Below are positions 23,689-36,096 of a stretch of DNA of 64,000 nt, piece by piece; the stretch's first letter is position 1, and each line of letters opens with the position of its first letter. Below the pieces are notes generated by a model that worked only from the letters and a program-made list of their open reading frames with translations, was not told the origin of the DNA and did no database searches. The translations under genes were made by a program, and so were the position numbers. Source of the stretch: Saururus chinensis (lineage: Eukaryota > Streptophyta > Magnoliopsida > Piperales > Saururaceae); NCBI GenBank assembly GCA_035235625.1, contig CP141140.1:63976581-64040580 (forward strand). The letters are read 5' to 3'.

Positions 23689-23891
23689 CTCCCTCTATTC
23701 TATATTAATAGTTACATTTGGAAATAATGGTAGTTTTAATTGAATGGTAAAACCCGTATTTATGAGAAAGGAAAGTTAGCTTTATGATATACTTTTTTAA
23801 GTACTCAATCACTTAAATTAAATTAAATAAAGCTATTAAAATAGAATAAATTTTTTTGTCAAATGAAGCTATTAATTTGGGACAAAAAGAG
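23689..23891. mobile_element. Stowaway-like MITE (~200 bp)
   Basis: The left terminus CTCCCTCTATTCTATATTAA and right terminus GCTATTAATTTGGGACAAAAAGAG are imperfect inverted repeats of about 24 bp. TA precedes the left end; the right side reads CATA, so the target duplication is not clean. The interior is AT-rich with no coding potential. Confidence 0.65.
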
Positions 23892-26014
23892 CATATATCT
23901 AAGGTCAGAAAAATTCAACCTGACCTACTAACCCACACCTGAACTGACCTAATTTAAAATAGGGTTAGGGTTAAGGTTTTAAAATATTATCCATTTTAAA
24001 AGTAGGGTCTAGTCATTATTTACCCACATAACCCGCACAACCCAACATCGACCCTATTATTTAACGATATCATGACCCAATGTGGAAAGATTAGAAAGGA
24101 ACTATCTTAAAATTTTATTTTTTCTTATATGTTTATTCTATTTAATAGTAAATTAGTAATTTTTGCTGGATTTTTATAGTTTTGGACGTGTGTTTAATTA
24201 TGTTGCAATGCTCTCTCTCCAACTCACTTTTCAAATAGCACACATAAAATGTTTGACATCTATTTATAATATTGCAATGTATCTAAAGTTTTTCTATGTT
24301 TGGCCCTTACAAAGATAACATATAAAATATTAAGTGAAGAAAAAAATAATTGACAAAAAAAATAAGGGTTACCTACATACCCAACCTAAGTAGGGTTAAG
24401 ATTTGTATTTTCGACCCAGTTAATAAATAGGGTCAGGTCATGCCTATTCCCAACCCTATATATGTCTACTTTAATATACACCTGACGAACTCACCCCTTA
24501 AATGCTCCATCATTATGTTCCTCCCTTCCAACTCCAAACATACCATAAATGCTTGCCAACCTAACCTAATAGGACACCTCTAAGTGTTGACAAGAAATAT
24601 TTGATCAAGTTGCTGTTGTGGCAATAGTGGAAGCCTCGTGGTGAGCCCCTAGCATGGAGGTGCAAAAATCACAATTTGGAATCCTTCAAAAGCAATTCAC
24701 ATGCAATCAACACAAGAACATATATATAAGCAATAAATTAATTTAAGATTAATCACAATTAATCATTAATCACACCAAGGATTAAAATCTACTAACTTTT
24801 AGAGGCTGAGCCCCAAGGACGTGGCCAATCACCCACAAACAAGCATGACCTTTTATATATATTCTCAATTCAATTTATATACATGAGGGGGGATCAAAAT
24901 TACCTCTTTGATAATAGAAAGGGTAGTATTTCAAATGGTTTGCCAATTGGGTGTCACAGTGGGAGTGTCAGCCTAATGCTAAGAGCTAAACCATTATGGA
25001 GAACTCTCCTCAGAAGTCCGATTTTCTATCTTCGCAAAATTCACCTGAGTCTCTTACTCACCTTCGCTTTCTACGGCATGATTTATTTATTTAATATTAA
25101 TTAATTGCTCAATCGTTTTGTCATTCTCAAAAAATTCTTAAAGGCCTCTCTACGGGATTGAAAGAAGGAGCTTTCACCTAAATAATTTATAATTCCTCTG
25201 AGCCATGTCATTCTCGAAGTATGGCACAACACTCTCTCGAAAACTTTCACCTTTAATTTATATTCTCGAAGTATATCTACATGAAGGTTGATGGAGCAAA
25301 GAAGACTTTCACTATTGATGGTTATGTGTACAGTCACTATTGATGGTTGTGTGGCATACCTTAGGGAATGGGCAGAATGTTGTTTAGAGGGATGGTGAAC
25401 GCCAGGAGGACAAGCATTTTTTCGAAACTTTTTGTAGCGGAACAGCTAAGTCCTATTTTTATGGCAACGTTTCTTTAAAGATTACTTTAAATTCCTTAGC
25501 CGGTAAGCCATTTCTTATAGTAGAAATTTTCTTCTCTAAGTCTCCTTACAACATTAGAGATGGAAATCTCCTATTTTATTACTTCAATCCATATTTAGCA
25601 GCTTACCGCCTGAAGACCTCTTCTTTGTGCTTTCATTTTTTCTTATTTGTTTCAACATGCTTTCTTTCTAGTCTTTGAAAAGTTATGATCTCTCTTTTGT
25701 AGTATTTCTCATGGTTGTTGCTGAGCTTGTTGAGCTCACTCTCCCCTTGGACCTATTTGCAAGGTCGAATCTATTGTAGGTATGTGCACTCAGATGATCC
25801 AATGTTGAAATTAAAAATTGTTGATCCAGAACATCTGTGATACATTTTCTCTTCAAATGTGAAAGGTAAAAATCAGAGTTGAGAATGACACGCTGTCTGG
25901 GGGGGGCACTTTGTTGTGTTCTTGAAACGTAGGTTTTTGTATTTGACAGAGTGGAGTCGGGTCCTTGTATTTGAGTAGCATTACAGTGAGGGACTTGGAA
26001 GGTAGTGTTGCCAC
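23892..26014. other. No gene recognised; repetitive, AT-rich DNA
   Basis: From 23905 to 24470 there are scattered words of the CCTGACC/GGGTTAGGG/GGGTCAGGTCATG type at both ends of an AT-rich middle, suggesting an old non-autonomous DNA element, but no clean termini were found. Between 24590 and 26010 two short frames (24883-25104 plus, 25101-25337 minus) lack recognisable motifs. A CATTCTCGAAGTATG word recurs at 25210 and 25262. Confidence 0.4.
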
Positions 26015-26216
26015 AGGGTCGGGTTCGGGTTGGGTTTTACCAAATCCGATACCACTTAAGAAACTGTAACCCGAACCCAACCTGTTTGACCCGAATAGAA
26101 TAAAAAATTTATTTTTCAAAAAAAAATTTAAATAATATTAAAAAATATATAAATAATTAAATTATATATTTATAATATTCGGGTCGAGTCGGGTTGGATC
26201 ACCTAAAACCCGAATG
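26015..26216. mobile_element. hAT-like MITE (~200 bp)
   Basis: It starts CAGGGTCGGGTTCGGGTTGG and ends in GTCGGGTTGG...AAAACCCGAATGG, flanking an AT-only centre. CAGGGxxGGGTTCGGGT termini are typical of small plant hAT derivatives. The inverted repeats are degenerate, and an 8-bp duplication could not be shown. Confidence 0.5.
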
Positions 26217-29201
26217 GATCAATTGTCAAGAATTTATGGGTTTGATGCTTCAAAGCATTCCACGGCATATGAGTTCACATTGGATGGGGATTTGATTCAA
26301 GTGGTGCTCTTGGCCTGGTGACGTGACATGCATGGTAAGGGCTACGAGGAAATTATGGAGGGGCCTCTTTGAGTAAACTTTGCCAAAGGGTACCTTCTTG
26401 TTCTATGCAAGGAGATGATGTTTGTATAAAATGTTATTATTATGTTCTCGAAGAAGTTTGTAATAATATGTTTGTTTTTGTTTCTCACTTTCAATAGTAT
26501 AATTATGAGAATTTGGTGTCACCTAGGAAGAGCCTAGACAAGGGATATGTAACAACCAATTTTCTATTATGAATTAATAATAATAATTAGTAATGTATTA
26601 CAATATCAAAGTCGGGCAATTTCTTGAGATGTCACAGGTACAACTTCTTATCAATGTAATCTACCAAAATCTGCCACGTGTAGAAATCTAGCTCTAAGAA
26701 CTTCTTATTCTTAAAGGAAGTAATGTTTTTAACACTTCTCTAACCCTGCCAAACAAACATAAACTACAAAGTGATATAAACAAATGTAGCACACAATTAT
26801 GTGAGTATTATGCAACTACTTAACAAGAGTCAAATAAAAACTCACCTCTGGGTTATCATACAGCACCCAAAAATTTTAAACCTTCATTTATCTTAGGAAA
26901 ACTTTTAAGAATTTATGGAGAATTTTCACAATTTTCTCATGTCAACAAGTATTTATTCTAATTTTAATTGAGTTAAAAGGGAACTTTAATCATGCAAAAA
27001 TTACACAAAGTTACAAAAGTTGTATGAACTTTTTTTTAGTTGTCTTAATGCAATTAGAGGCCTGTAATGTTCGTAAAACACCATAGATGGAGGAAAGGAA
27101 TTGATTTCTAGTAAAAGCACTTGGGAAGCATAGACAATATCATAGTGCAATGAGTTATAAATTTATAATAGAGGGAATAGAGTGCAATTAAGTTGATAAC
27201 CAATAGAAGTGGAATTACACTTGCATAATGTGTAAATGTAATAGGGAAACACAATTGATGTTAATCAAAACAAGTTAGCTTAAAGAGACGAGTAAGATTG
27301 CAACTTGGGACAATTAGGAAGGCAATGAATTATCATAATGTAACTTAAGATGAATTACATTATAAGAGTGTAAGAACATGTGTTATATGAAATTGTGTTG
27401 ATTATATTTCGATGACCAAAATTATGTTCATTCAAGTGTAATTAAATGTTATGAAGTCGTAGTTGATTAAAGATGTAGTGAGTCAGATTTGGAATTTAAT
27501 GACTTAAGGAATTTGAGCAGACATACTTTAAAGATTCAATATTAAAGACTTATAAAGAAGTGATTGAAATTTAAAGGGAAAGAGGTAAAAATAGCACACA
27601 CACAAACATTCTCACAAACACTTAAATTTTTTAATGTTTTATTATATGTAAGTGTTAAAAAAAGAATGGAAGAAAAATAACAAAAATCTCATAATTTATT
27701 TATAAGTGACTGGTTGTCTTTAAACAAATGACCAATCAATCTTAAATGAAATTTGAGATTTTTTTAGTACATCAAACGGTCAAATGGTTAGATGAAATAT
27801 CAATCAATGTAAATTTTGTCAGAGTCCAAAATAGTCAATGATCGATCACAATGTTGAAACGATCAATTGCATTTTAAGGTTTTGTGAGCAAAATAGGGAA
27901 TGATCAATCGTCTTTTAGAAAGATCGTTCAGTTTGTTATATAGTTATTTGAAATAAGTAATTCCGAGAACAGTTTGTTACCTAAGTATACATTGAGACCT
28001 AAATTGACTTAATCCTTCGTATAAGGACTTAAAAGGGACAAAATTGAGAGATGAGGAAAACTATTCATGAGGGGAAATAGTCATTTTATGCTAAATTTAT
28101 TCTTATACCTTTGAGAGCTTTTGAGAAAAATTAAAAGAAATGTGAGAGTATTTGATTCATTATATGAATTAAATTTAGAGTTGTGAGAGAACATAATCAC
28201 ATCATATACATGCCGAAGGATGAAACAAATTAAGATAAACTTTGATCAAAACTTCAAGAGCAAGGAGGTTGTATTAAGGAAAGAGAAGACAATAATTTTA
28301 AGTTTATAAGCATTAACAATGACTTTGATGGCCAAGACAACTAGAGGTGAACTTCTATTGTGTTAGATTGCTGTTAAAATTGAATCTTTTATAAAGTTCT
28401 AATTCCTAATACATTGTTTTTTAAGCTGATTTTTAGCTGGAGGACAAGCTCTGTGATTTTTTCCCTTGTAAGGATTTCCACATTAAAAATATATTGTGTG
28501 GATTTTTGTGTGGCTACTTAGTTTGATTTTCCACCTACTTAGTTTGATTTTCCACATTGGTAGTAAATTTATTCATGTGCAACGAGGCCACAACTTGTAT
28601 CTTCTATATTCATTGTTTTGGGCTAGAAGCATTATAATGACACTCAGTTTTTGAAGGGTATTAAACTCACAAAGAGTACCAACATGAAGAATGATATTTA
28701 AACCAGTGTTAGTTTACGGTTCTGATTAGATTTATGGTACACATGTTGAGTTGAGATGTTTATGAGGTTTCTCATAAATATGAAATATATATCATGTTTG
28801 TAGAGATCTATGGCATAAAAGCCAATATTTTATGCATTGTATGTAAGAGTATATGCATGTTTGATATCATGAAATTTGGCTAAGTAAATGCTTTATATGA
28901 TTGATCTAATGAATGGTGGTTATCAACTGAAGACATCAAGTTACTCATTGTAGGAGCATTGATGGAGTCAACTCTTTCTATTACATGGTTTGAAAATGCA
29001 AACCCTAACCTTAGTTGTGTATGGTTGGGTCAAGTATACAGGTATTTCTCAATTGAGTGTTTTTGCTAACATAGTATTTTATACCTTACCTTTGTAAGGG
29101 GCAAGCATAGAAAAAATTAGATGCATTGCAAGATGATAAATATGGCCAAGCTTTTTCTGTGTTATTTAAGGGAGAATTGGAGGAATGTATTGTAAGATAA
29201 T
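26217..29201. other. No gene recognised; AT-rich DNA with LTR-like pieces
   Basis: A small TGTAACAACC...GAGATGTCACA segment at 26548-26636 looks like the two joined ends of an LTR with its middle deleted; its flanks do not match. From 27590 to 28330 the sequence resembles an LTR interior, including the paired GATCGATC-type module listed separately. No open frame with a family motif was found up to the solo LTR at 29202. Confidence 0.4.
27838..27935. repeat. Paired palindrome module (GATC-type)
   Basis: Two pairs of related palindrome-like words occur. The first pair is ATGATCGATCAC and AACGATCAATTG at 27838-27870. The second is ATGATCAATCG and AAGATCGTTCA at 27899-27932. The arrangement (pair, about 35-45 nt gap, pair) is the same as in the LTRs at 29611 and 35993. 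Confidence 0.5.
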
Positions 29202-30619
29202 TGATAAGTATCAAATATATATCTATTTTATATGTCTTTTACCTTATTTGTTAGTATATATTAGGTTAATTTAGAGTTAGTTATAGTTTATTTAGATTAA
29301 GATAGAAATTAGTATTTTAGTTTAATTATTAATAATTTTATAGTTATTAGTAGTTTAGATATGTATTTGAACAAAGTTGGAATTTTAATTATATTCTACA
29401 TGTCTAAAATATGATATTTTATGTTTCATAGGCAAAGTGCGCTTATCAAGGTATTTGAACGATGTTTGAAATAATTAAAAATAGTCTTGACATACTTTAA
29501 AGTGATTTGGACAACTTTTAGGAGTTATAAACAAGTTGAAAATTAATATGGACATGAAGAAAAGCTTAATGAACAGAATATAGACTGTCCAGATTGCAGA
29601 AACACTGTAGCCGTTCGAACGGGGTCACTTACCGTTCGATCGGGATAATGTGATTTTGAAGCAAAACTCAGTTCAAGCATTCGAACGGGCATGCAGGGCG
29701 TTCGAACGGCATAACGTGCAGTTTCATAGTTTTAGCCAATTTCCAATCCTTTTCATATTGGACTTCTTCCTACGGATCTTATGCCTATAAAAAGACATAT
29801 TTGGCTTGAAACTAGAGGATTCTAGGAGAATTTAGGAAGAGAAAAAGGAAGAAGAAGATGAAAGAGAACTCGAAGCTTTTAATGGAGATTCAAGTGCTTT
29901 CTTCTACAATGGAAGGCTAAACTTTTCTTTTACTTAGGAGTTGATAAAGCTATAGATAAGTTTCAGTTTCTTTTCTTTTTAATTTAGATCTCAGTTGTGA
30001 ATGATGACAATTGTATGATATGGATTTCCTTTTTAATGGAAGAGCTTTTAATGTTTATTCTAATCTATGTTGATTTATTGTCTTGTAGATGATAGATTGA
30101 TGTGGTTTTGATATTTGTATCAATTCTAATTTCTGTGATTTAGATGAGATGGTCATACAATAGTTTTAATGTTCAGATAATTAATGACTTGGATGAGTTA
30201 TACTAAGATTAGATGGGTCATGCCTATAGCTAGTTTAGTGTAGATGATTCGTGCTATTGTCAAAGATAGTTCATGTCATGGAATTTAATTAATGATTCTT
30301 TTTGAAGTAATTCTAGCTTGTAGCTGAGAATACTTGTTCATATTCACACTAGATTTAGATTAAAAGTTAAGGAATTGTTATGGTTCTATAGTGGATTTAA
30401 TTTCCTAAGTAATTTCTATCATATTAATCTCTTGTTTTTAAACTAGTTGATTTCTTTCTTTTACTTAATTAAAGTTTAAGTTTGTTTTAGTTTTCAATCA
30501 ACAAATTCCTTTTTAGATTTAGTGATAATTCATATGTCCCTAAGGTTCGACAACCCTTAAATATTTATCCTAGTACAATTACCTTGTACACTTGCAAAGG
30601 GTTTAATTATAAACGATCA
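29202..30619 (+). mobile_element. Solo LTR (1418 bp) with ATAAT duplication
   Basis: It begins TGATAAGTATCAA and ends AAACGATCA, giving TGAT...ATCA inverted termini. ATAAT is repeated exactly at 29197-29201 and 30620-30624. A plus-strand TATA-like box, CCTATAAAAAG, lies near 29785, followed by a GA-rich stretch. No coding sequence, primer-binding site or second LTR is present. The GGTTCGACAACCC... CTTGTACACTTGCAAAGGG stretch near 30546-30602 resembles the 3' part of Ty3/gypsy Tat/Athila-type LTRs; the clade is an inference. Confidence 0.85.
29611..29710 (+). repeat. Paired palindrome module (CGTTCGAACGG type) within the LTR
   Basis: Four copies of a CG-rich palindrome occur in two pairs: CCGTTCGAACGG (29611) and CCGTTCGATCGGG (29632), then CATTCGAACGGGC (29678) and CGTTCGAACGGC (29699). 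They stand out in otherwise AT-rich sequence and lie upstream of the LTR's TATA-like box. Confidence 0.8.
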
Positions 30620-30624
30620 ATAAT

Positions 30625-33600
30625 AAGAGACACATTCAACACCATAATAATCCTATAAAAGTTGCTAATTAGGAATATTATAAAATAGAAATCTAGGAGC
30701 AAATATAGTTCTAAGAGAATTTCTCTCTAATCTTCTCCATCTTTGGCCATGAGATCACTAGTTTTTTAGTCTCAATCAATGCCTACATAGAGTCCCCTAA
30801 AATAGATAACAAAAAAATAAGAACCTAAAATTAAATATGAATTATATAACACTAAATATGGGAATGGCACTTCTAGAGAGGGATGGCGAGTGGAATCCTT
30901 GTTCAAGAAGGTAACACTGAACCAACCACAAATGACATTAACCATTCCCAAACTTCCCAAATAAGTAATTTAAGTGAGAAAAACAACCAAAACAACACAT
31001 CCACACAATTTCACACCCTCTACACTTCCTGTGACTCACCCAATGGAAGTTACACCCAAAACCTTAGCATCTCTACCATTAATCCATTATAGAACTCTAT
31101 AATTATTGATAGACATATATCTTACCTCATGGACACCAAACCTTGGTGCTTACTCACCTCCTCCCCCCTATGTCAGATTTCTTCCTCGAGCTCAACCCTC
31201 AAATTTAATGAAATTCATAGTTCAAGCAATACATGTGACAATTCAAAAACATTAGGTATATTCTAAATTTTGAATTGGAATTATTAAAGGTAAATTTTGA
31301 ATTATTGATACGATCTTGTCAAAGGTTCTATGATGTATCAACACAAGTACCGACATGTTGATAGACTGAGCTAGTTTTGCAAAAGAACTTGTAGTTGAAA
31401 TTTTGGTGCCGTATGAGGCAAGACACTCCTTTTTGGTTGCCACACCATGCCATTATAAATAGGAGGTGAAGGGAGAACCCCAATTTTGGGTTTCAAACTT
31501 GTTACCACATGAAATCGATGTGGAGTGAGGTTGAGATTTGGGAGGTGAGCAAGCATCAAAAAATAATGTTTTGAAGGTAGGATTGTGATCTAATGATGAT
31601 TTCAAACTTTGTTTATGTTGCGAAAGGTTTGGTAACGAATATTCTCAGGAACGGTTCTCTATGTATTGTTAAGCAAACCAAAGAATGAAATGGGGTTCTT
31701 GGAGCAGTTGACACAACTCCAGCACTATTAGAGAGGTGTTAGCAGTTCTCCCAAATAGTGGGACATTGTTTCGGTGAACAAATTGAAGTGAACTAATTAG
31801 GGTTCACCTACATTCCTCTAATGATAACTATGCATGTTTCTGGTAGTGGGTGCCTGATGTGGGCTCCAACAATGGTGTCAATCTTTATCGACATCAATAG
31901 GGACATGTCAGGAGTGGTGTTGAGTGGTCGACATGGAGATGACATGTTGATGGTATTTTCAACAGGGAATGGTAGGGAATTTTAAAGGGTCTGATCTCAT
32001 AAAGTACATAAATAATATAAAGGAAAGTGAATAGGAGAGGAAGTACATTAGATAGTGGGGAGTGCATATCTTGAAAAAGGTTCTATGAAGCTTGTGAATC
32101 CTCAAATAAGAGGGTTGTACATGAACTATGTTGTGTTGTGCAGGCTAAGTAGAATGGTTGTGGGGTCTTCAAAAGATCAAAATCAATGTGTGAGAGTAGT
32201 CTTACAAGGGTTTACCAACCTTCATAGGGTCATTGCATATATATTTGGATTGTCATAACTTCATCAGGTCTGGCATCCCACTACTATTTCCCATGAGCAA
32301 CATGGTAGGACTTGCATATCTATTTCATGGCATAGAGGTGCAACCAACCAAACCAATGTGAGATTTAAGGGCTCCAGAGTGCGGAGTCATATAATATTTT
32401 TATGGACTTTAGAAGGAGTAATGTGACAACCGGTATTTTTTTTATAAAAAAAGTTAGCTTTTAACGGAAAGCCACCAACGTGTCTGTGTAGACATCAGCT
32501 TTTAATTATCAATTGGAACCTACATGTTGGTGATCTCATTGGGGAAACTATACGTGTGATTGTCTCGAACATCATGGGAAGTTATGCAATTTCATATTTC
32601 TAAGAGGCAATTACACCCTATTTAAAGGGAGAAGATCACAGAATTTCGAGGTTTTAGGAAGTCTTGGTGAAGTCCAAGTGAGAGTGGGGTGTCCATGAAA
32701 AGGAGCAAAGCAAATTCGAGATCGAATCACAAAAGTTGTTATTGTTTGATGTTCAAATGTCATGAACTTCATTCTTTTCTTTAGCTTTTGGCTAGTTCTA
32801 AGCGTATGCATGACTAACTACCAAAGGATTTTACCATGTTTAATGAAACAATGACAATTTTATTTTTTTCTTGTTCTTACAATCCCTTTTCATATTTAAA
32901 ATATAAGGAACTTGGTTTTTATGAGCATTTGTTCTTGTTTTTCTGGAAGAAAATATTCAAGGAACCAGTGTGGTGTTAGTTTGTTTTCTTCCTTATCATT
33001 AACACAACCATTGACACATGGTGATCGCATTGGTGATGGGAGGTAAATGAACACTACCGGCATTGGGCTCCCATAGCCTATCCATTGTTGCTAAGGGTTC
33101 GACTGGTGGCCACCCATACCCCAACCGACATGTCAACAAAGTCATCGATAGTGTATTAGTTTATGAAAATTCAAGTATTTTTCTGATGATGTATATGTTG
33201 TTTATAAGTTACATAATGACAAGGTTTTTATTCAGTATAGATGTGCGGATGTCACACCCCATGATTTTAATTTTTTTCATAAGTCATTCAATGGAAATTT
33301 TTTTTTCAAAACATTTGTCAATCCTATGACAAAATTATATTGGGGGTGATTTACTCATTTTTTTAACATACTCATATTTAAACCAAAATAATATAATAGA
33401 CAAGGTCAAACCATACTGCAAACACATAGGGTCTCGCCCAAGTACATGTCATTGATCCATAATATACAATAACCATAAGTAATCGACACTCACATGCCTA
33501 TCTTTCACTAATAAATAGCAAAAATCCTACATCAAACTAAAAACAAAGTTGGTCTTCCTTTTCGAGAACCATAGTTCTAACTCGACAACTTCTATGAACC

Positions 33601-33631
33601 TGCATAACATGGATGTTGTGTATACAATATA
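30625..33631. other. No gene recognised; LTR-like remnants
   Basis: TGTGACAACCGG at 32422 and GCGGATGTCACA ending at 33256 look like LTR termini about 830 bp apart, but their flanking pentamers differ. A TGTCACACCCC terminus begins at 33250. Words of the CGACATGT/ACATGTCGA type recur at about 31350, 31890, 31935 and 33125. Short frames at 30883-31092 and 31252-31443 carry no known motif. Confidence 0.4.
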
Positions 33632-34189
33632 TGTCACGCCCCGGCACTACCCGACCCGAGTCGAACCCGGTCCAAGGGCCGAACCAATGCACGGAAGCGA
33701 CAGATTGAAACAATTGAGGAACAATAGTGAAAGACTTGTGCCCCAACTACGGGCAATCTAATTTACGGAGTTTACGCACTACTTTGAGCAAGAGTAAATA
33801 GGTAGAACCAAAGAGTTAAACTCTAATTAAAACAAAATCTCAAACCCACATACTAATAATTCATAGCCACACACTTGGCTCCAAAACAAGTCTTGAAGAA
33901 ACTAAAAACATAGTATCTCACAAATCTAAGACAATGATCATCCACAAGGTTCTAACATCAAAATAAGATAAACGAAGAGACATGCAAAACTAAGAGCCTC
34001 CACGACTACTCTCAAGCTCTCTCCGACCTTTCCTCATATAGAGGATCCTGTCTGTCTGCGTGTCACACCACGCAGCCCCAAAACAAAATAAGAAAGTGGG
34101 GTGAGTATAAAAACTCAATAATGGTTTTGAATATAACTATAATCACCAGAAAACACAACGGCATGGTGATGAAGCAAATCAAATCTATG

Positions 34190-34680
34190 ATTAACATGCT
34201 ATACCACTTTCTGATCTTACATTCATACCACATAAACCTGCATAATAGTGTCTCATTCACACCATTCATGATCATGCATTCATATCACATAAACCTGCAT
34301 AATAATGTCTCAAACACACCATTTCTGATCATGCATTCATATCATATAAACTTGTTTCTGATCATGCATTAATATCACATAAACCTGCATAATAGTGTCT
34401 CAAACACACCATTTTTTATCATGCATTCATATCACATAAACCTGCATGATAGTGTCTCAAACACACCATTTTTTATCATGCATTAATATCACATAAACCT
34501 GCATAATAGTGTCTCAAACACACCATTTCTGATCATGCATTCATATCACATAAACCTGCATAATAATGTCTCAAACACATCATTTCTGATAATGCATTCA
34601 TATCACATAAACCTGCATAATAGTGTCTCAAACACACCATTTCTGATCATGCATTCATATCACATCAAATTCATTCACCC
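34190..34680. repeat. Tandem array, about 8 copies of a 57-bp unit
   Basis: The unit contains, in order, CATGCATTCATATCACATAA, ACCTGCATAATAGTGTCTCA and AACACACCATTTCTGAT. Copies run from about 34190 to 34680, one of them shortened near 34345. Because 57 is divisible by three, the array stays open in one frame and produces a false repetitive peptide frame at 34121-34759. It belongs to the solo LTR. Confidence 0.9.
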
Positions 34681-35989
34681 TGCACGACAAACGTGTCAAA
34701 CACATAATACACAATCATGCATAGCATTCATAATAGACATGCATCAATACAAATGGTGAATGCCTCCATCAAGGAGTAAACACAAACATTGCCACACAGG
34801 CAGGACACGGTCAAGGCCACAAAGGCAAGACACGGTCAAATTTCCACACAGGAAATGTAAAAGAGTCGAGGTTGTCAATCCCTAAAGCAGCTCGCCCTGG
34901 ACGATCCTAGCCAAGGATGTCTCATTCTCACACAAAGAATCTAGAGCATGGGTGTTCGCCCAGGGACATCTCCTGGGAGGGGAGAGCCCGAATTCCCACA
35001 CAGGGAACCCTAGAACACGTGGTAGTAGGTGCACACAGCATACCACACTGGATTATCAGGGTCCAGATGACACTCATAATAATAATCTCAAATCCGCAAA
35101 ACAAGTACACAACTCGTCCCCACATAATTCCATTTCTCGAGACTCAACCCGGGGAGTATACACGTTCCACACGGAAACTCAAATCAAAAACATGTCCTTT
35201 CGGACCAACCAAGTTTCGATTAATTCACCGAGCGATTAATCCGGCACACAATATCAAGCATTGCATACAATCGGTTAGTTCTGGTTAAACATCGGTAAAA
35301 CTTCGTCCATGAATAACAATACATGATGCATGCTAACATGATACATCTGTGAGCAAGACCTACATGGGTTCCAACACATGGAACATGGTCCTAATCAGTC
35401 CCCTCATGCATCATAATCACCTCATAATTAACTACAATGTCATAGTAAATTCCCCATACGTGTGTGTTCATGCATATCTAAGCATACAATCAATGCTTTG
35501 ATATAAACTCATAAGGCAATCTATGCATGCTTAACCCATTCAAAATAATGAATTCTAACTGAAATCACAAGCAAAATCCACCACAAAGCTTAAATCTATT
35601 CATGTGAAATTGAACATTCTCATCCACAACCATGATTTTTCCACACATTAAACTACGACATGAGCACATCCATCACCCATAAATCATACTCATTCTAGGA
35701 GAACTCATCCCACCATTTTTCTCATAACATCCCTGCTAGTAACATATTCCAATCACAAGAATTGCCAACATGCACAAGTTCAAGGTACTTCAATATCAAT
35801 ACGCATAACTATCAACATAATATCATGGCACAAGACTATACTTAAACACATTTCATAAATTTTTCATCATCAATTCTACACCTCCAGTAGCCTAATATCA
35901 TCATATAATACCTCTCATAACCATTAGAATCATCAAATGAAGTAAAACATTGAAATGTGCATAAGTTTCAAAAATAGCAAAAATTGTCG

Positions 35990-36096
35990 TGTAGCCGTTT
36001 GAACGCCCTATAGGGACGTTCAATCGGCTATACTGAAAATCAGTCAAAAATGTAGTGTTGCTGTTCTAATGCCCTGGCAAGCCGTTCTAACGCCAA
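35990..36096. repeat. Paired palindrome module (CGTTYGAACG type) within the LTR
   Basis: GTAGCCGTTTGAACGCCC (35992) and GGGACGTTCAATCGGC (36013) form the first pair. GCTGTTCTAATGCCC (36060) and GCCGTTCTAACGCC (36081) form the second. The order, the leading GTAGCCGTT and the spacing match the module in the LTR at 29202-30619, although the two LTRs are otherwise different. Confidence 0.7.

Noticed and set aside
32422-33256. Complete solo LTR of 835 bp
   Set aside because: TG and CA ends are present, but the flanking pentamers (AGTAA and CCCCA) do not match.
34121-34759. Repetitive 19-residue peptide gene
   Set aside because: The open frame is a by-product of a 57-bp tandem array within a solo LTR; no start context, signal or family supports a protein.
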